DNA of 64,000 nucleotides from Liolophura sinensis (GCF_032854445.1 NC_088295.1:41653385-41717384); one strand, 5' to 3'; positions 1 to 11,501 are shown, numbered from the stretch's first letter. Made by a program: numbers and translations. The notes: generated by a model not told the origin, from the letters alone.

Positions 1-64
1 GCCTGTTCATGGATATGTATGCAACAGCTATCACACCTCTTCTCCGTGTAGTAAAATAAACAGA

Positions 65-445
65 ATGGACTGTGACGAACTGATCGACCAGCTGCTTGAC
101 GAAGGCGGCCAGCCTGGAGAAACAAATGACATGCCATCCGCCCGGGCCCGCGGTGGGGCACAACCAAAACGGTCCGGAGGTCCTGCGGGCGCAGAGTCAA
201 AGCAATTAACCGCACGGTCTCCTGACATGGCACGGCACAGGGACAGGCTGGCTTGGCTGCACGCGTCGGGTGAGCAGAACAAGCGGTACTTGGGTAAAAA
301 CGTGTCAGCCGACAAGATCGACTCCATGAGCGACGAGGATATCGAAAGGCTGTTCTCCCGATATGGGTCTCGTCTGGGCGCCCAAATGACTAAGACTCTC
401 GGGGAAGCCGCCTTACAGGCGTATGGGATGGTGGCCGAGAGTTGA
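65..445 (+). pseudogene. Polinton-associated small protein, truncated
   Basis: An ATG-started frame of 126 residues. The N-terminal half is polar and low in complexity (Gly, Pro, Ala, Arg). The C-terminal half is helical, with the segment LGKNVSADKID followed by acidic and basic residues. I associate this C-terminal segment with a recurrent uncharacterised protein of invertebrate Polintons, but that is from general familiarity, not a search. The frame stops at 443-445, while protein-like sequence (with Cys, Tyr and aromatic residues) resumes at about 471-530 in another frame, so the gene is probably broken by a deletion. Function unknown. It lies divergent from the polymerase remnant. Confidence 0.5.
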
Positions 446-586
446 CAGAAGTTGGAAGAAGAGCTATAAGCTCAACAGTGCTGCGTGCCGGCTGTATCAC
501 AACTATGGCATGTACTTTCGCCCCGCTAACCATGGCGCTAACCACTGCCAGGCATTGCTCATTTCAACACACCTGCCCTTAGCGAG

Positions 587-976
587 ATGAGCTCTACAGA
601 AAAGCCGGGGAAAGCGGAGGCGCAGGCAGTGAAGGCCAGGGTGACAGTGGCAAACACTCACGGGGAACAAACAAGCGCATACGATGGTCTTGTTAAAGAT
701 TCCGAGGGGAGTTGCCGCTGGGAAGGCTATGGCTGCAGCGCGAAAGAACGCGGCCAAGATCTTAGATGAACTTCGGAAAGCAAAAGCTTCTCTGCAACAC
801 GCGCAAGGCCCCGACCGCGACTCTATCGCACTGCCGGATGACCACCCCAGACCCCTGCGGGGGCACAAGCCGGCGAACGTCAAAAGCTCTACTGGGTGTT
901 GGTTGGCGTCGCCGGTGTTGGAGTGCTATTCTTCATGTGCTTGGGTAAAAACGTGTCAGCCGACAAGATCACTTAA
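587..976 (+). pseudogene. Second Polinton-type small protein remnant with a hydrophobic segment
   Basis: Coding-like sequence runs through at least two frames. One frame begins at the ATG at 587 and stops at 769; another, from 684, encodes an Ala/Lys-rich stretch. At about 883-940 the frame ending at the TAA at 974-976 encodes a Gly/Val/Leu/Phe-rich hydrophobic stretch that could span a membrane. It is followed directly by LGKNVSADKIT and the stop. That tail is a 31-bp exact copy of part of the gene at 65-445 (positions 289-319 and 940-970), so the end of this frame is chimeric. Function unknown. The ORF-like DNA at 1117-1192 could be another remnant, but I cannot assign it. Confidence 0.35.
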
Positions 977-1192
977 GCCTCGACCTCCTGCAGCCATTGA
1001 CCCGGCAGACCTACGGTTGGGCCACCCACCAGAGAATCATTTGAAGAGAAACCGCAATCCGCATTATATGAAGTAGGTTGCTTGTGACGATAATAACATG
1101 ACATAACAACATTTCAGCTACCGATGGAAAGATGCTCGTTAACGCGCAGTACCACAGCGCAGTCGTCTCAGGAATACTCGACGCTGGGATAG

Positions 1193-3835
1193 ATGGTCGT
1201 TGGAGGCGCCTCTGCCAAGCTAGACTTCACCCCCCGGGAGATCAGGATGGTTGTCGTGGAGGTAGCCCTCGCGATGGCGACCAAGGACCAAGTTGTTAGC
1301 TACTGCATGGTGTTTCGAAACCATGGAGATGCCGCCACGCATTCCTTTCTCTATGAAGAGGCGCTAGTCGTAGTCTGTGAGCAACTCCAGCCTTACGGCT
1401 GTCTTTTTGAGGAGCGCATCCCAGGAGAGCCCAGGGCTGGTGTAGAAATGGGCGGGGTCCAGGCCGTACTGCCGAATGCAGGTCTTCCGGAAGGTCTCGA
1501 AGACGTCCGCCAGAAGGAGGTTGTGATAGTCTCCTAAAACACGGCAGCCAAAGGTCTCTCAGACCTTCTTAGCATGGGTGTAGCCGCCTTCGCCGATGTG
1601 CTGGTCGGAGAGCTTGCTGTACAAGGCTTCCTTAGGCGGAAGTTGTTTTTCTTCAAAGCGCTCCCAGAAGTCCCATGGATTGCGCTGGTTGCCCAGTGTA
1701 ACCGTCTATCTTATAGACAGCTTTCATACAGACCAGCATGTCATGTGTAACATCATAGATGGCGCCTCTTGTAGTATGGGTTCTTTACATATCTGTTCGG
1801 TTAAGGTCTGTAACGATCATTTTCGAACTGTATCTAATACCGCTTAACCTGGAGCTAGGGGCCGTAAAGGCAGCCAAGCTCATTACATCTGCATGATGCC
1901 TTTATGAACAGTTGCAATCAAAGCGCGACTGAGAAACCTTGTTTAATTCTCATTTGACCTGGAACTCATTCATGGACTACGAATTTGAATTTTGATATGG
2001 AATTCATGCCTGGAATATCTACTGTCTGCCCGGCATCACTGAAAACTGATGACCGCTTCTCTCTTGTGTGTTATCGGCTTTATTTATTTTTTGTATAATT
2101 TCTTACATACCTTTGTCTGTGGGAGCTAGTGTTAAACGTTGTTTTGAAAATGGATCTTGCGATTATCGACTTGGAACGCCCTTTACGGACTACAAATGGT
2201 ATATGAATGTCGCTTATATATATATATGTACTCGCAGGGGTACACTCCCTTGCACAGCAGCGTCTCCCGTCTTTCCCGCGTGGGCCTGTACTTGGCCGTT
2301 ATTTGGAAGGCCTCTGGCTTGTTGGCCTCCACTAGCCTGTCGAGAGAGGCCAGCAGGAACTGGGCGCTGTCGATGAACCGCAGCTGCCTGAGGGAGAAGG
2401 AGATGTACTTCTCCGTGTTGTTCGGGATGACAGACATCTTGCCATCTTCGATATGGCCTGCATTAGCATGTGAGAATCGTAGCCCCGCAGATTGTAGAAA
2501 ACCACAGTGGAAGGCCATTGTGGAAGGTTGCATGTGTTCTGGGCCGTACCTCTGTACTTGCCGTTGATATGGCAGTGGTCGCGGACAGAGTCGCCGCCTA
2601 GAGGCTTCTCACAAACGTGGCAGGTTGTGGCGCTGTTGAGGACTTGCCAATCTCGTATTTTTCTCATGGCTTGGGGATTGGCCAGCTCAGCTTGAATCTC
2701 CCACGCCTCCTGCTGGAGAGCTCCGAGGAAATGTTCTATAACGATCGGACCTCTTTATTCCACGGGGTGTTTTGTGTGGTTGTCACAACACACCACGACG
2801 TAGCAGTCTTTTGGGTGTTGCACACTGTGGAAGTTAGCGTAGATGATGAAGAGGACAGACAGTTGCTTGTGGTGGTGCTGGAAATATGAGGGTGTTCTTC
2901 ACCTTTTCAAGCATCTCCACCCTCATGGCCGTCTGGCCGATCCCGCGAGGCCTCCCTGGAATAACCGTGCAGGCAGCGCTCGCAGAAGTGTGTGCGCTCC
3001 CGGTGCTTCGACTGGCCATAGAGCAGGCGGTTGAGGTCCTTTATCCACGTATAGTGGACTTTGCTTGCCTTCTCGATCAGCAGCAGGTTGATTCGTGGGA
3101 TGACGCCTGGTTGCTTGCTGAGCCGATGGACGATGACTCCCTTGTCCCAGTCGAAGGCGTTGATGGCTAGGTTGTTCTGCTTCTCCACCTTTGGCATCTG
3201 TGAGAGAAGCATTGACTCCTTCGAATTTGAGAATTTGAGACTGTCTTGGGTATGGTACTTCGTGGACATGTTCAAGATGGGTAACAGGAAACAGGGCTGC
3301 CCGGAGTGCCCATCGGAGGTAGTAATCATCCTTGTTCTTCACGTTGAAGACCGCCCTCTTGTTCCTCACAGCTGCTGGCATTGGGATGTATGAGCCTCCT
3401 CTCAGCGGCTGGTATCGAGTGATGTCCAGCCAGAGTGTTTGGACGCTATCCACAGCCCACTCTGAGCCCTTCTGAGTCCATTTTTCTAGTGTCTCTAAGA
3501 TCTATGGGAAGGTCTTGTCCAGAGCTTCGTCTATGCCTCGGGCCTCGAGTTGAGTCTTCCGCTTGCTGATTACGGGGTTAGTTCCCTACTGACCAGGGGG
3601 TCCGCACGAAAACCATGTCTGGCTCAGACTGGAGTTCCTTCATGTATTCATCCAACTCCTCGCCCGTCAGCCATTTGTGCTTTTTCTGGTGTGGGGCTGG
3701 GGTTGGTAGATTTCTGCGGGGGGTGGGGTGGGGTTGGCCGCTTTCTGCGGGGTGCCGATGTAGGCCGCTTCCGACTGGGGCTGGTGAGGACCCTAACAGA
3801 CTGCTATCCTCTCATTGATGGGTATATCTAAAAGG
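1193..3835 (-). pseudogene. Polinton DNA polymerase B, broken
   Basis: Read on the minus strand from about 3830 down to 1193, the fragments give successive parts of a protein-primed family B DNA polymerase. First comes a Pro/Lys-rich N-terminus, then a tract with SYIPMPAAVRNK near 3390 and an HxC/Cys zinc-binding stretch. An endonuclease-VII-like HNH segment (CHVCEKPL followed by RDHCH) lies at about 2570-2620, and VVFYNLRGYDSHML belongs to the exonuclease domain. A part after the PLE module at 1682-2222 carries WERFEEKQ and LLLADVFETFRK. The polymerase palm motifs are not seen, so the C-terminus is missing or lies elsewhere. Frameshifts and stops (for example near 1560 and 1370) make it non-functional. 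Confidence 0.72.
1682..2222 (+). repeat. PLE 3' module, copy 1, inserted in the Polinton polymerase
   Basis: This is about 540 bp closely similar to the 3' part of the PLEs at 12050-12633 and 18270-18866, beginning at the GCGCTGGTTGCCCAGTG point of those copies. It ends in a short TA run at 2215-2226. Polymerase coding sequence lies on both sides in the same orientation and is nearly contiguous once the module is ignored. That marks it as a 5'-truncated insertion. It carries the small open frame shared by the other copies (GTG at 2068, then Cys-containing residues). Confidence 0.8.
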
Positions 3836-4863
3836 CCTTCTTTCTGCTGTAGACAGACGCGCTCCGGCGTACAGGCTTGTTTATGTAGGTAGACACGCTC
3901 CGTTGTACATTCCCCCAAGTTTATGTGCTTGCTTGCTGTGAACATGGGATGGGGGGGGGGGGGGCGGGGGGGAGTGGACCCCGCCTTTTGGTTGCCGCTT
4001 GTACATCTACCCCAGGCGCTGAGGGTCTTATCTTAATCATAACCATTAACATTAGATCCAGTGTGAGGAACATTCGTAGGAATGCCTAGTTACATGCATG
4101 ATTAAAGCCGTTTGGTTACATGTGAAGGTAAAATTGCTTACCCGTGTAAGAAAGACTGACTATAGACAAGTGTTCAGCTTTCACTGGTGTCTAGAAAAAC
4201 ATGCAATCTACGGACAAAGAGAAAAACGGTGAATCTCACGTAAGAAATACAGAAAAGAGATAACGCTTAACGTTGGTGTAAAAATTGACGTTGGCATAAA
4301 CAGTATACACTATACGCGTATAGGCAGAATTACACATAATTATGAAACAGGACGCCCGAGACACTAAAGACAGACAAATGGTATTATTATGTACAAAATC
4401 ATTGTTAATTTATACGGGTAACGGGTCGCGTAAATTTAAGAAAGAAAATCCCATCGATATATAGCTTGAAACTGTCTTGATGTTTAAAATATACACTTAC
4501 CATTAACTTCATGGAAGTGGTCACGGCTTATCATGGTAAAGGAAAGTATTTACACTAAATGCCCTCTGTAATGACAACAACAACGGTTGTGTAACTAATG
4601 TGTCTAGCTCATAAGCAATCAGTATATAACGTACTTCAGTTTCTTGTGCCTACACAAGGTGTAGGGTTTACCTTATACACGTGTTGATCTTTCCTTTTAG
4701 TTTTCTTCTACCGCCGAATCTGGTACGTCATAATCGGATTACGCCGAAGCTGTAAAATCCATAATCCACTGTATAGAGTATAACTCATGTTATGACAAGT
4801 CCTCTTAATACATTACCGATTTAGGCGTTAATCGCAAATAATCGCAAGGCCAATTCCCAAACC
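3836..4863. other. No gene seen; contains a G-tract
   Basis: A near-pure G run (22 bases with one C) lies at 3951-3972. The rest is AT-rich DNA without a coding signal or recognised repeat. The right end of the Polinton-like element may fall here. Confidence 0.5.
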
Positions 4864-5037
4864 GATGTTAAACAAAAACTACCAAAGAACGAAGAAAGCA
4901 TATAAAATACGAAAAAAAGACGGAATCGTACAAAGAGAAGCAGTCAACAGTTTTCAGTGATGTAGGAAAGGCGCAAGGTAGTCTAGGCGACTGAGTGAAA
5001 ACAGTATTCAAACCTTGTACTATGCTGTAATTAATAT
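4864..5037 (-). mobile_element. Older-subfamily PLE 3' module, left part (interrupted)
   Basis: In reverse complement this matches the older module copies at 24955-25335, 44878-45400 and 59942-60225. Shared words include GACTGCTTCTCTTT, CTTGCGCC and GGGAATTGGCC. It continues at 8150 after the younger element at 5038-8149, so the two parts are one older copy split by an insertion. ATAT is present at both junctions (5034-5037 and 8150-8153). Confidence 0.6.
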
Positions 5038-8000
5038 AAGCGCCATGTCCGACATTCGTATACCATTCGTAGTCCATAAAAGGCGTTCCAAGTCGATAAT
5101 CGCAAGATCCATTTCCAAAACAACGTTTAACACTAGCTCCCACAGACAAAGGTATGTAAGAAATTATACAAATAATAAATAAAGCCGATAACACACAAGA
5201 GAGAAGCGGCCATCAGTTTTCAATGATGCCGGGCAGACAGTAGATATTCCAGGCATGAATTCCATATCAAAATTCAAATTCGTAGTCCATGAATGAGTTC
5301 CATGTCAAATAACAATTAAACAAGGTTTCTCAGTCGCGCTTTGATTGCAACTGCTCATAAAATCATCATGCAGATGTAATGAGCTTGGCTGCCTTTACGG
5401 CCCCTAGCTCCAGGTTAAGCGGTATTAGATGCAGTTCGAAAATGACGATCGTTACAGACCTTAACCGAACAGATAGTGATTCAAAAGTAATGAACGATTA
5501 CGTCTTTCCTGTTAATATGTAAAGATCTCATACTACAAGAGGCGCCATCTATGATGTTGCACATGACATGCTGGTCTGTATGAAAGCTGTCTACAAGATA
5601 GACGGTTACACTGGGCAACCATCTATGTTGTTAAATACCATTTACACAGATGCAGATCGCCAGAGATTATGAACGCTGTGGTCATACCTGCCAACGAGAG
5701 TGTTATACTCATTGTAAAATTTGAGAAACTTAGAATGAAGGTGTTTGATGGAGTATCCTTGACAAACTAATTTTTTAACTAACAACTTGTGACGCAGATT
5801 AAAATAGCTTCATCGCAAATTACGCAAGATCTGACAAATGCTACAAGGCGAGATATGTATACGCCATATGCAGGCGTCCCTTTGGTATATTGCTATCTAA
5901 ATAAGGATAATTTACAATATCAAAATGGAAATTATCCCTTTTGTCGTAAAGGCGGCGTGAAAGGAGACCTTCTTCATCTTTCTACAGATATAGATCCAAA
6001 TAAGATGTAGCATCAGGACTAGCTGTTGTCTCCTTTAAATCCAATGAAGGCGGATAGATTTCCTTCACCGCTTCAGCAACATGGGGATTATTTAACGCCA
6101 GTAGATCATCAATATACCGCTTGGTAAATGAAAAGGACCGAGCTTTAAAGATACTACTTTTAAGTGATTTCTGCACGTAGTCGTATTCATATGAAAACAG
6201 GTATAGGTCTGCCAAAAGAGGCGCACAATTAGTACACACTGGAATACCTATGCACTGTTAGTAAATGATATCCCCGAATTTCACATATATGTTATTAATA
6301 AGAAATTCAAGTAATTCAATAAATAATGTAACATCTCATGAGTGGTAACCTTTATAAAGAGTAGAACTAAAGAAAGCCTTATTGCTTCTGACGCTAATGT
6401 AACGGTGACCTGTTTTAGTAAATCCCGAGACAATTAACGACGATATTCTTTCAATAAGATTTTTGTGAGGAATCGTAGCATAGAGAATAGAGAAATCTCA
6501 TGTCTTTGTACGGTATATGCATATGAGCATCAAGTTCTTCTGTAAGATGTTTGGAGTTGTTAAGAATGCATATGCAGTTGACACCTGAATTTTTGTTATG
6601 GCACAACAATACTTATTCAAAAATGACTTTACTTCTTGTAACGCTCTCGTAAGTAGGATTGACAAGAGTTTGGTGGTACAACTTCTTGAACCCGCAATAA
6701 ATCGAGCCTTGTATGGGGATTTATGCATTTTAGGAATCCAGTAAAGTTGTGGTATTTCTGTATGACGGGTAGGTATATTTAGGCGCCTTTCTTCAAGAAA
6801 GGTTTTGTGTTTATTAAATAGTTCCTCCAAAGTACATGTAGTAGCAGAATACGTGGACATAGCTCTTGAACAAGAATTTGATAATAATAATTCTTGCAAA
6901 TAAAGATGACATTATTAGGAGCCTTGTCTGCTACAGTGATGACAAATTTACTATGAAGGTCAACGAGTGTTTCTTGCACAGTGTGATACTTAAGAACCTG
7001 TTTAACTTTCGGTAGAGCATCAATGTCTATACGGTGTATAGTTAAACTAACTTTCTTTTTGACAATCTCAAGCCAATCGTGAAGTGCCCAAGAATCCACT
7101 TTCTCCCGTTTTGACCATTTTTTAGCATGTTCGTCAAGCGCCGAGATGATATTTTTTTTGTTCAGATCGAATGTTGACATTTCTCTTTTCTCTATACCTA
7201 GGGCCTGTTACAAAGAGATTCCTTAGATCATGATTCTTAATAATATTAAGGTCACCAGTCAGGACATGTTTTACATTTGTCGTAGGTAAAATCTGAGGAT
7301 TCACAATCACAGTTATAGCCGCCAGAAGTATACATCGCCCAATCGAACTCCTTGATGGCCTGGGAATAATTGAAAATTTTGGAAGCGATAGGCTTTGTAT
7401 ACTCATGGGATATGCAAGGTGGCTCTTGGATATTAAAATAATTAGGCACAGAACTACGACCATTAAAGATGCATGGTAGGTTAATTAAATCATAGCCTCT
7501 GTCTAAATACTTTATCTTCAAAAAGAGTCGATCGTGTTGAGTTTCAATTGTAGTTACAGGGCGATACAATGGAAAATACGATATGTCTTTACACAGACGT
7601 ACAAGGTGAGGTGGAACATTAAAATTGTGTATGTTTTTAGATACGTCTTGAACTAGCTGTTTTAGCAAGTTCAATGGCAGTGCATATAATACCGTGCTTA
7701 AAGCATGCATGCTATTGGTGTCATACGACAATCCTACTAAATGGCTAACTGTAACGTGTTTGTGAATCATGTTTCTGTTGTGGTTGGCTGGATGTTACAT
7801 TGCCGATTCCCATGGCGTTATTATTCAACCCATGCGGAGAGACTGAACCAATCTCTAGCATCCAGAAAAGCTCACGGTCACGGATTTTACGTTCAAATTC
7901 GACATCAGTCTCATTTGCTGATGGATAAACCGATGCTGTTATTTGGGTGCTAGTCATGGTCGGAGGCAGAGAAATGCTTGCATATTAGCAATTGTTTCTT

Positions 8001-8149
8001 GCGCACGGACTTTCGGTGCCCGTTCACCCGTAAATGTAGTTTCTGGGTGGTCTTCCCAACATCCTGCTAACCACACTTCTTGCATGTTACCAAGTAAATA
8101 CAGTTGGAGGCAATACAACTTAAGTTAACGTAGGAATTAACAGAATAAC
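5038..8149 (-). mobile_element. Penelope-like element (Naiad/Chlamys type), younger copy, 5'-truncated
   Basis: On the minus strand the order is GIY-YIG end, linker, reverse transcriptase, then a 3' module of about 600 bp ending near 5038. An endonuclease lying N-terminal to the RT is the arrangement described for Chlamys and Naiad PLEs, whereas classic Penelope has it C-terminal. The copy starts inside the GIY-YIG coding part, so it is 5'-truncated. It is inserted in an older PLE copy. It keeps an RT C-terminal stretch that the copy at 15277-18866 has lost. It aligns closely with that copy throughout. Confidence 0.82.
5700..8149 (-). pseudogene. PLE GIY-YIG plus reverse transcriptase ORF, decayed
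   Basis: Reading leftward from 8149, the GIY-YIG C-terminal part (residues RKIRDRELFWMLEIGSV at about 7850) is followed by a linker with YTSGGYNCDCESS and GDLNIIKNHDLRN. The RT comes next: FVITVADKAPNN (about 6930), LNIPTRHTEIPQLYWIPKMHK (about 6760), CAPLLADL (about 6220) and RYIDDLLALNN (about 6110). The RT motif A region near 6485 keeps its Asp, but the codon before it is TGA. A TAG lies in the GIY-YIG at about 8065, and several frameshifts split the rest. The protein would have nicked DNA and copied the element RNA. This copy cannot make it. Confidence 0.78.
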
Positions 8150-8790
8150 ATATGTATCTCGGTTGCGCTTTGATTGCAACTGTTCACATATCCAAATTCA
8201 ACGCGATGAATGTACAACCCCTAGATTAAGCGAAATTAAACAAAGTCATTAAATAGAGTGTCATGGATTCTCGACGCTCTGTCCACATTTACTTATAAGA
8301 AAATTATACTGATTGTGAAACTTAAGAAACTTTAAGTTCAGGCGTTTGATGGAATAAACTTGAGACACGTTTTGCAGTTGAAGCTTGTGACGTTGATTAA
8401 AATCGTCACATAACACACAGGAAAACAAATGCTACAAGGCATATGTACACGTCATATGAAGGACACTTTGACATATTGCTGTCCAACTAAGGATAATTTA
8501 CAATGTGAAAATTGAAACTATCCCTTTTGTCGTACGGTCTTCGGTAGAGGAAACCGTTTTGGTCATTGTGCAAATACAGGTATAGATATTAAAGATATAA
8601 AGTATGATCTGGACAGTATGTGGTTTCCTTTAAATCCTGCGAAGGTGAATATATATCTTTCACAGCCTTATGAACTGTATAATGCTAGGAGATCATCAAT
8701 ATACGCTTTAGTGAAGGAGAAAGATCCGGCCTGGTGAGGATTACTCCTTAATGGTTTCGGCATATAGTCGTATTGATACGAGAACAGGAG
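8150..8790 (-). mobile_element. Older PLE copy, right part: module remnant plus RT C-terminus
   Basis: In reverse complement, an RT tract with YIDDLLAL at about 8690 is followed by a decayed C-terminal part and then the module start. The pieces match the younger element at lower identity and hold many stops. It continues leftward in the piece at 4864-5037, across the younger insertion. Confidence 0.65.
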
Positions 8791-8794
8791 AACA

Positions 8795-8899
8795 GTGGTT
8801 TCCCCGGGTTCTACCTGGTTTCCTCCCACCATAATGCTTGCCACCATCGTATAAGTGAAATATTCTTGAGTACGGCTGAAAACATCAAATAAATAAATA
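8795..8899 (+). mobile_element. SINE-1 3' fragment
   Basis: This is the 3' part of the tRNA-derived SINE seen complete at 59314-59585. It includes GTTTCCTCCCACCATAATGC, GTGAAATATTCTTGAGTACG and an (AAAT)n tail at the end. The tRNA-like head is absent. Confidence 0.75.
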
Positions 8900-9750
8900 T
8901 ATCTAACAATATATTTAATTTCAATGGAGGATAGTTTCCTGGATATTATCGGAAAGACAAACTTGTGTAATATTTACGTGTCTTATTGCCTCTTATTGGT
9001 TGAGTTTCCTCTACCCATAAACCTCTACTGACGGACATCGTGTAAGTGAAAAATGGAGTGTGGTGTTAAACAAGTGAACCAATTTAAAAGATAAAAGTTA
9101 TTAACCGCTTCATAACATTTATTAGACATCATATATTATCACACTGTGATTAACTTTAATATTTGCCCATAAAAACGACCGAAAGCATAGTGTACATTTC
9201 ACTGAATTCTCTTTGGCCTTCATTTACATGGTAGAAAGGTAACGTAGCCTCCATTACTGGACTAGCGAGAAAGAAAACATATCTGAAATATTATTTGATG
9301 TTTTCACGTTATAAACAAAATTTGGACTGAACAAAGAGTAAAGCTCTATACACTAATCCATGTACCGGTATATGATTTCCATATATTTTTCTGAGGTATA
9401 ATCCGCTTATAGGAATCAACTCAGCAAAAATTAACAGTGAAAGACATGGATATTTCACCGTGAACATGTTTAATCAGTGATTTTATGTCATGGTTTTTTT
9501 CTCTCTATGCTGTACGTCTTATATCGCAGATAAATTCACGAAGCGAGTTCCTAAACATGACTTACCACCTCAGTTTTGATGACATTTTAAACAACAAACA
9601 GGTGTAACATACATAACACTTTACAACACTGTACTCGACCCTAGAATCTGTCCTAATTTCATCACTTTATATCCTTTCTTAGTTCTTTAGTGGGTTACAA
9701 TTATTCAACCAGGATGCCCATTGTGCTGATGACTGATTTACGAATGGTTT
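8900..9750. other. No gene seen; degenerate repeat traces
   Basis: AT-rich. A very worn SINE-1 tail may lie at about 9005-9085. A 35-bp piece of family D (CTCTCTATGCTGTACGTCTT) lies at 9488-9525. Nothing else was recognised. Confidence 0.4.
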
Positions 9751-9751
9751 A

Positions 9752-9905
9752 CTAGGGGGCGTGTAATTTTCTATTTATGTATTTACATGAACAGTTAGAA
9801 TAAAACGCTAATTGAGGTAAATTGACAAGAGGCCGTATTTTCACCAGCTATAACACTGTCGTCGCTGCTCTGGTTTTTCTCTCTATGCTATACGCCTTAA
9901 TTACA
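9752..9905 (+). repeat. Family D dispersed repeat, copy
   Basis: Carries the family words GGCGTGTAATTT, TTTACATGAACAGTTAGAAT, GGTAAATTGACAAGAGGC and the terminal CTCTCTATGCTATACGCC. The same order occurs at 49325-49497. Confidence 0.7.
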
Positions 9906-10049
9906 TTACTGTCAGTACCGTTGTGCTATTCTTCATGTATTGGCCACTGGGCCTATCTGTCCAACAGTGTACCAGTACCACATCACAATCAAGATACTGC
10001 AGCTCTGATACGACAGTCTCTATTGAGTGAAAATTAAAGATGAACGGGA

Positions 10050-10212
10050 GACAGTGGTCTCCGTGACCGAGTGGTAGATCACCACAATGATTCAGGAACC
10101 TCTCGCAGATGCTGTCGTTGCAAATATGTATGTATGTATGTTTGTAGGTCAGCCAGCAACTTGATGATAGTTTACGGTGTAAAACACAAGGCAAATAAAA
10201 TAAATAAATAAG
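10050..10212 (+). mobile_element. SINE-1 copy, internally deleted
   Basis: A tRNA-like head is recognisable (CTCCGTGACCGAGTGG and AACCTCTCGCAGATGC). It is followed by a TATG microsatellite and a shortened 3' part ending in (AAAT)n. The middle of the SINE is missing. Confidence 0.6.
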
Positions 10213-11243
10213 TTCATCGTATATCAGATCGACACTGTTATGTCCTGATAATACCTCGATCGGATGCAAAATTACAGGTGTCTGATTCCAGTATGACCAC
10301 TAGATCTCATCCATTGAGGTGCAATTAGGATTTCCAGGATAATCCATTTGCATTAGGAAATGATGCTGGGGAAGATTTGTTTTACTTTAAGGTTTTCTTT
10401 AAGTGTTCTCTGAGACCTTCGATTTACCTTAGTTCTACATTTCAGTTATTGCAGTTATAACTTTCCTCTTTTCTGTTACTTGTACATGCTTCCTCTTTTA
10501 CAAAGGGTGGGTCCCCCCTTTTTTTTCCATTTTGATTTGATAAGCATTAATTTGGCCCATTTCATTGTCAATGCACCACTTTACCACTATGTTAAGAATT
10601 ATAGCATAGATAAGATCAGTAACCTTATATACAAAATCAAAAGCCATAAAATCTTTCTCGAAAAAGATTCCTCTGGTTTTGGTACCGGTGTCTATGATTC
10701 GACACTTCATGAATATAACAACATTTACTTCCATACGGTGTTGCAGAAAGGAAAGCTTTGGTTAAGTAACAAGTTTCTACACACGTGTTTACATTGTAGC
10801 CTTGTGTAGTTGAACTGGTCACTCTTTCCAATGTAAACAAACTGTGAGTATACTGACATGAATTATAAAAGGCCAGTCAAGCGACAACAACGCAAAAACT
10901 GTCATGGAGTTTGGTCATGGAGCACGACGGGGCTTTATTTACTGTCCAACCTCAAAACTCTGAAATCGTGTATTGAAAAAGATATTTTCTTAAGACGGTC
11001 ACGGTTTAAAAATAATAGTTTCTAAATTGAGTAATGTGTATTTCTAAGACTGATAACCTAAAACCTTAAATATGCAATAAGGCTTAAAATTATAATAATG
11101 CGAGTCAGACGTTTTCGCTCTTAGTACACGAATTTCGCCACATCACACTGCGTGAGATTAGAGCTTGTCCCTCAAGAATTTTGCCAAACGACGTGGTGTT
11201 AACCTTCGTATCGCACTCTTGTCCGGCCTGTGAGTTACAAATG
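10213..11243. other. No gene seen
   Basis: The open frames here (for example 10480-10809 plus) have no recognisable domain and AT-driven composition. No repeat was identified. Confidence 0.45.
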
Positions 11244-11501
11244 CTCATTCACGGACTACGAATTTGAATTTTGATATGGAATTCATGCCTGGAATATTCA
11301 TTGTCTGCCCGGGATCATTGAAAACTAATGACCGCTTCTCTCTTGTGTGTTACCGGCTTTATTTCTTATTTGTATAATTTCTTACATACCTTTGTTTTCG
11401 GGAGTTAGTGTTAAACGTTGTTGTGGAAATGGATCTTGCGATTATCGACTTGGAACGCCCTTTACGGACTACGAATGGTATAGGACTTGACGCTTATATT
11501 T
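11244..11501 (+). repeat. PLE 3' module, 3' half, copy 2
   Basis: Begins at CTCATTCACGGACTACG and ends at GACGCTTATATTT, matching the 3' half of the module at 12050-12633. It lies 65 bp upstream of a PLE 5' end, so it may be a pseudo-LTR-like upstream copy or an independent truncated insertion. Confidence 0.75.

Larger units (their letters stand above)
1..3835. mobile_element. Polinton/Maverick-like element, degenerate, cut by left window edge
   Basis: The stretch holds two small plus-strand coding remnants and, on the minus strand, a broken protein-primed type DNA polymerase B. This is the gene content of Polinton/Maverick (adintovirus-like) elements. GC content is visibly higher than in the AT-rich DNA to the right. 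Every frame has stops or shifts, and a PLE 3' module sits at 1682-2222. No integrase, ATPase, protease or capsid gene was recognised here; they may lie left of the window or be lost. No terminal inverted repeat was found; the G-tract near 3951 is roughly where the similarity ends. Confidence 0.75.

Noticed and set aside
1193-1537. 114-codon plus-strand open frame
   Set aside because: The minus strand of the same stretch encodes a clear DNA polymerase B segment. The plus frame is its antisense shadow.
2046-2100. Possible hammerhead ribozyme in the PLE module (CTGATGA present in several copies, e.g. 2046, 12441, 18684)
   Set aside because: PLEs are known to carry hammerheads, but the downstream GAAA core and a plausible helix II are missing here; CCG...CGG pairing is followed by CTTTATT. 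No minus-strand match was found either. A covariance-model search would settle it.
2907-3453. Two overlapping minus-strand frames as separate genes
   Set aside because: They are adjacent parts of one polymerase in shifted frames, which shows a frameshift and not two genes.
6480-6500. In-frame TGA in the minus-strand PLE as a selenocysteine codon (some Naiads are reported to encode selenoproteins)
   Set aside because: The TGA is at a Trp position in the other copy, and the frame also carries TAG and frameshifts. Ordinary decay explains it. The Cys positions of the GIY-YIG motif are plain Cys codons in the 15277 copy.
10480-10809. 109-codon frame with an overlapping opposite frame
   Set aside because: Opposing open frames in AT-rich DNA with no domain content. 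Treated as chance.
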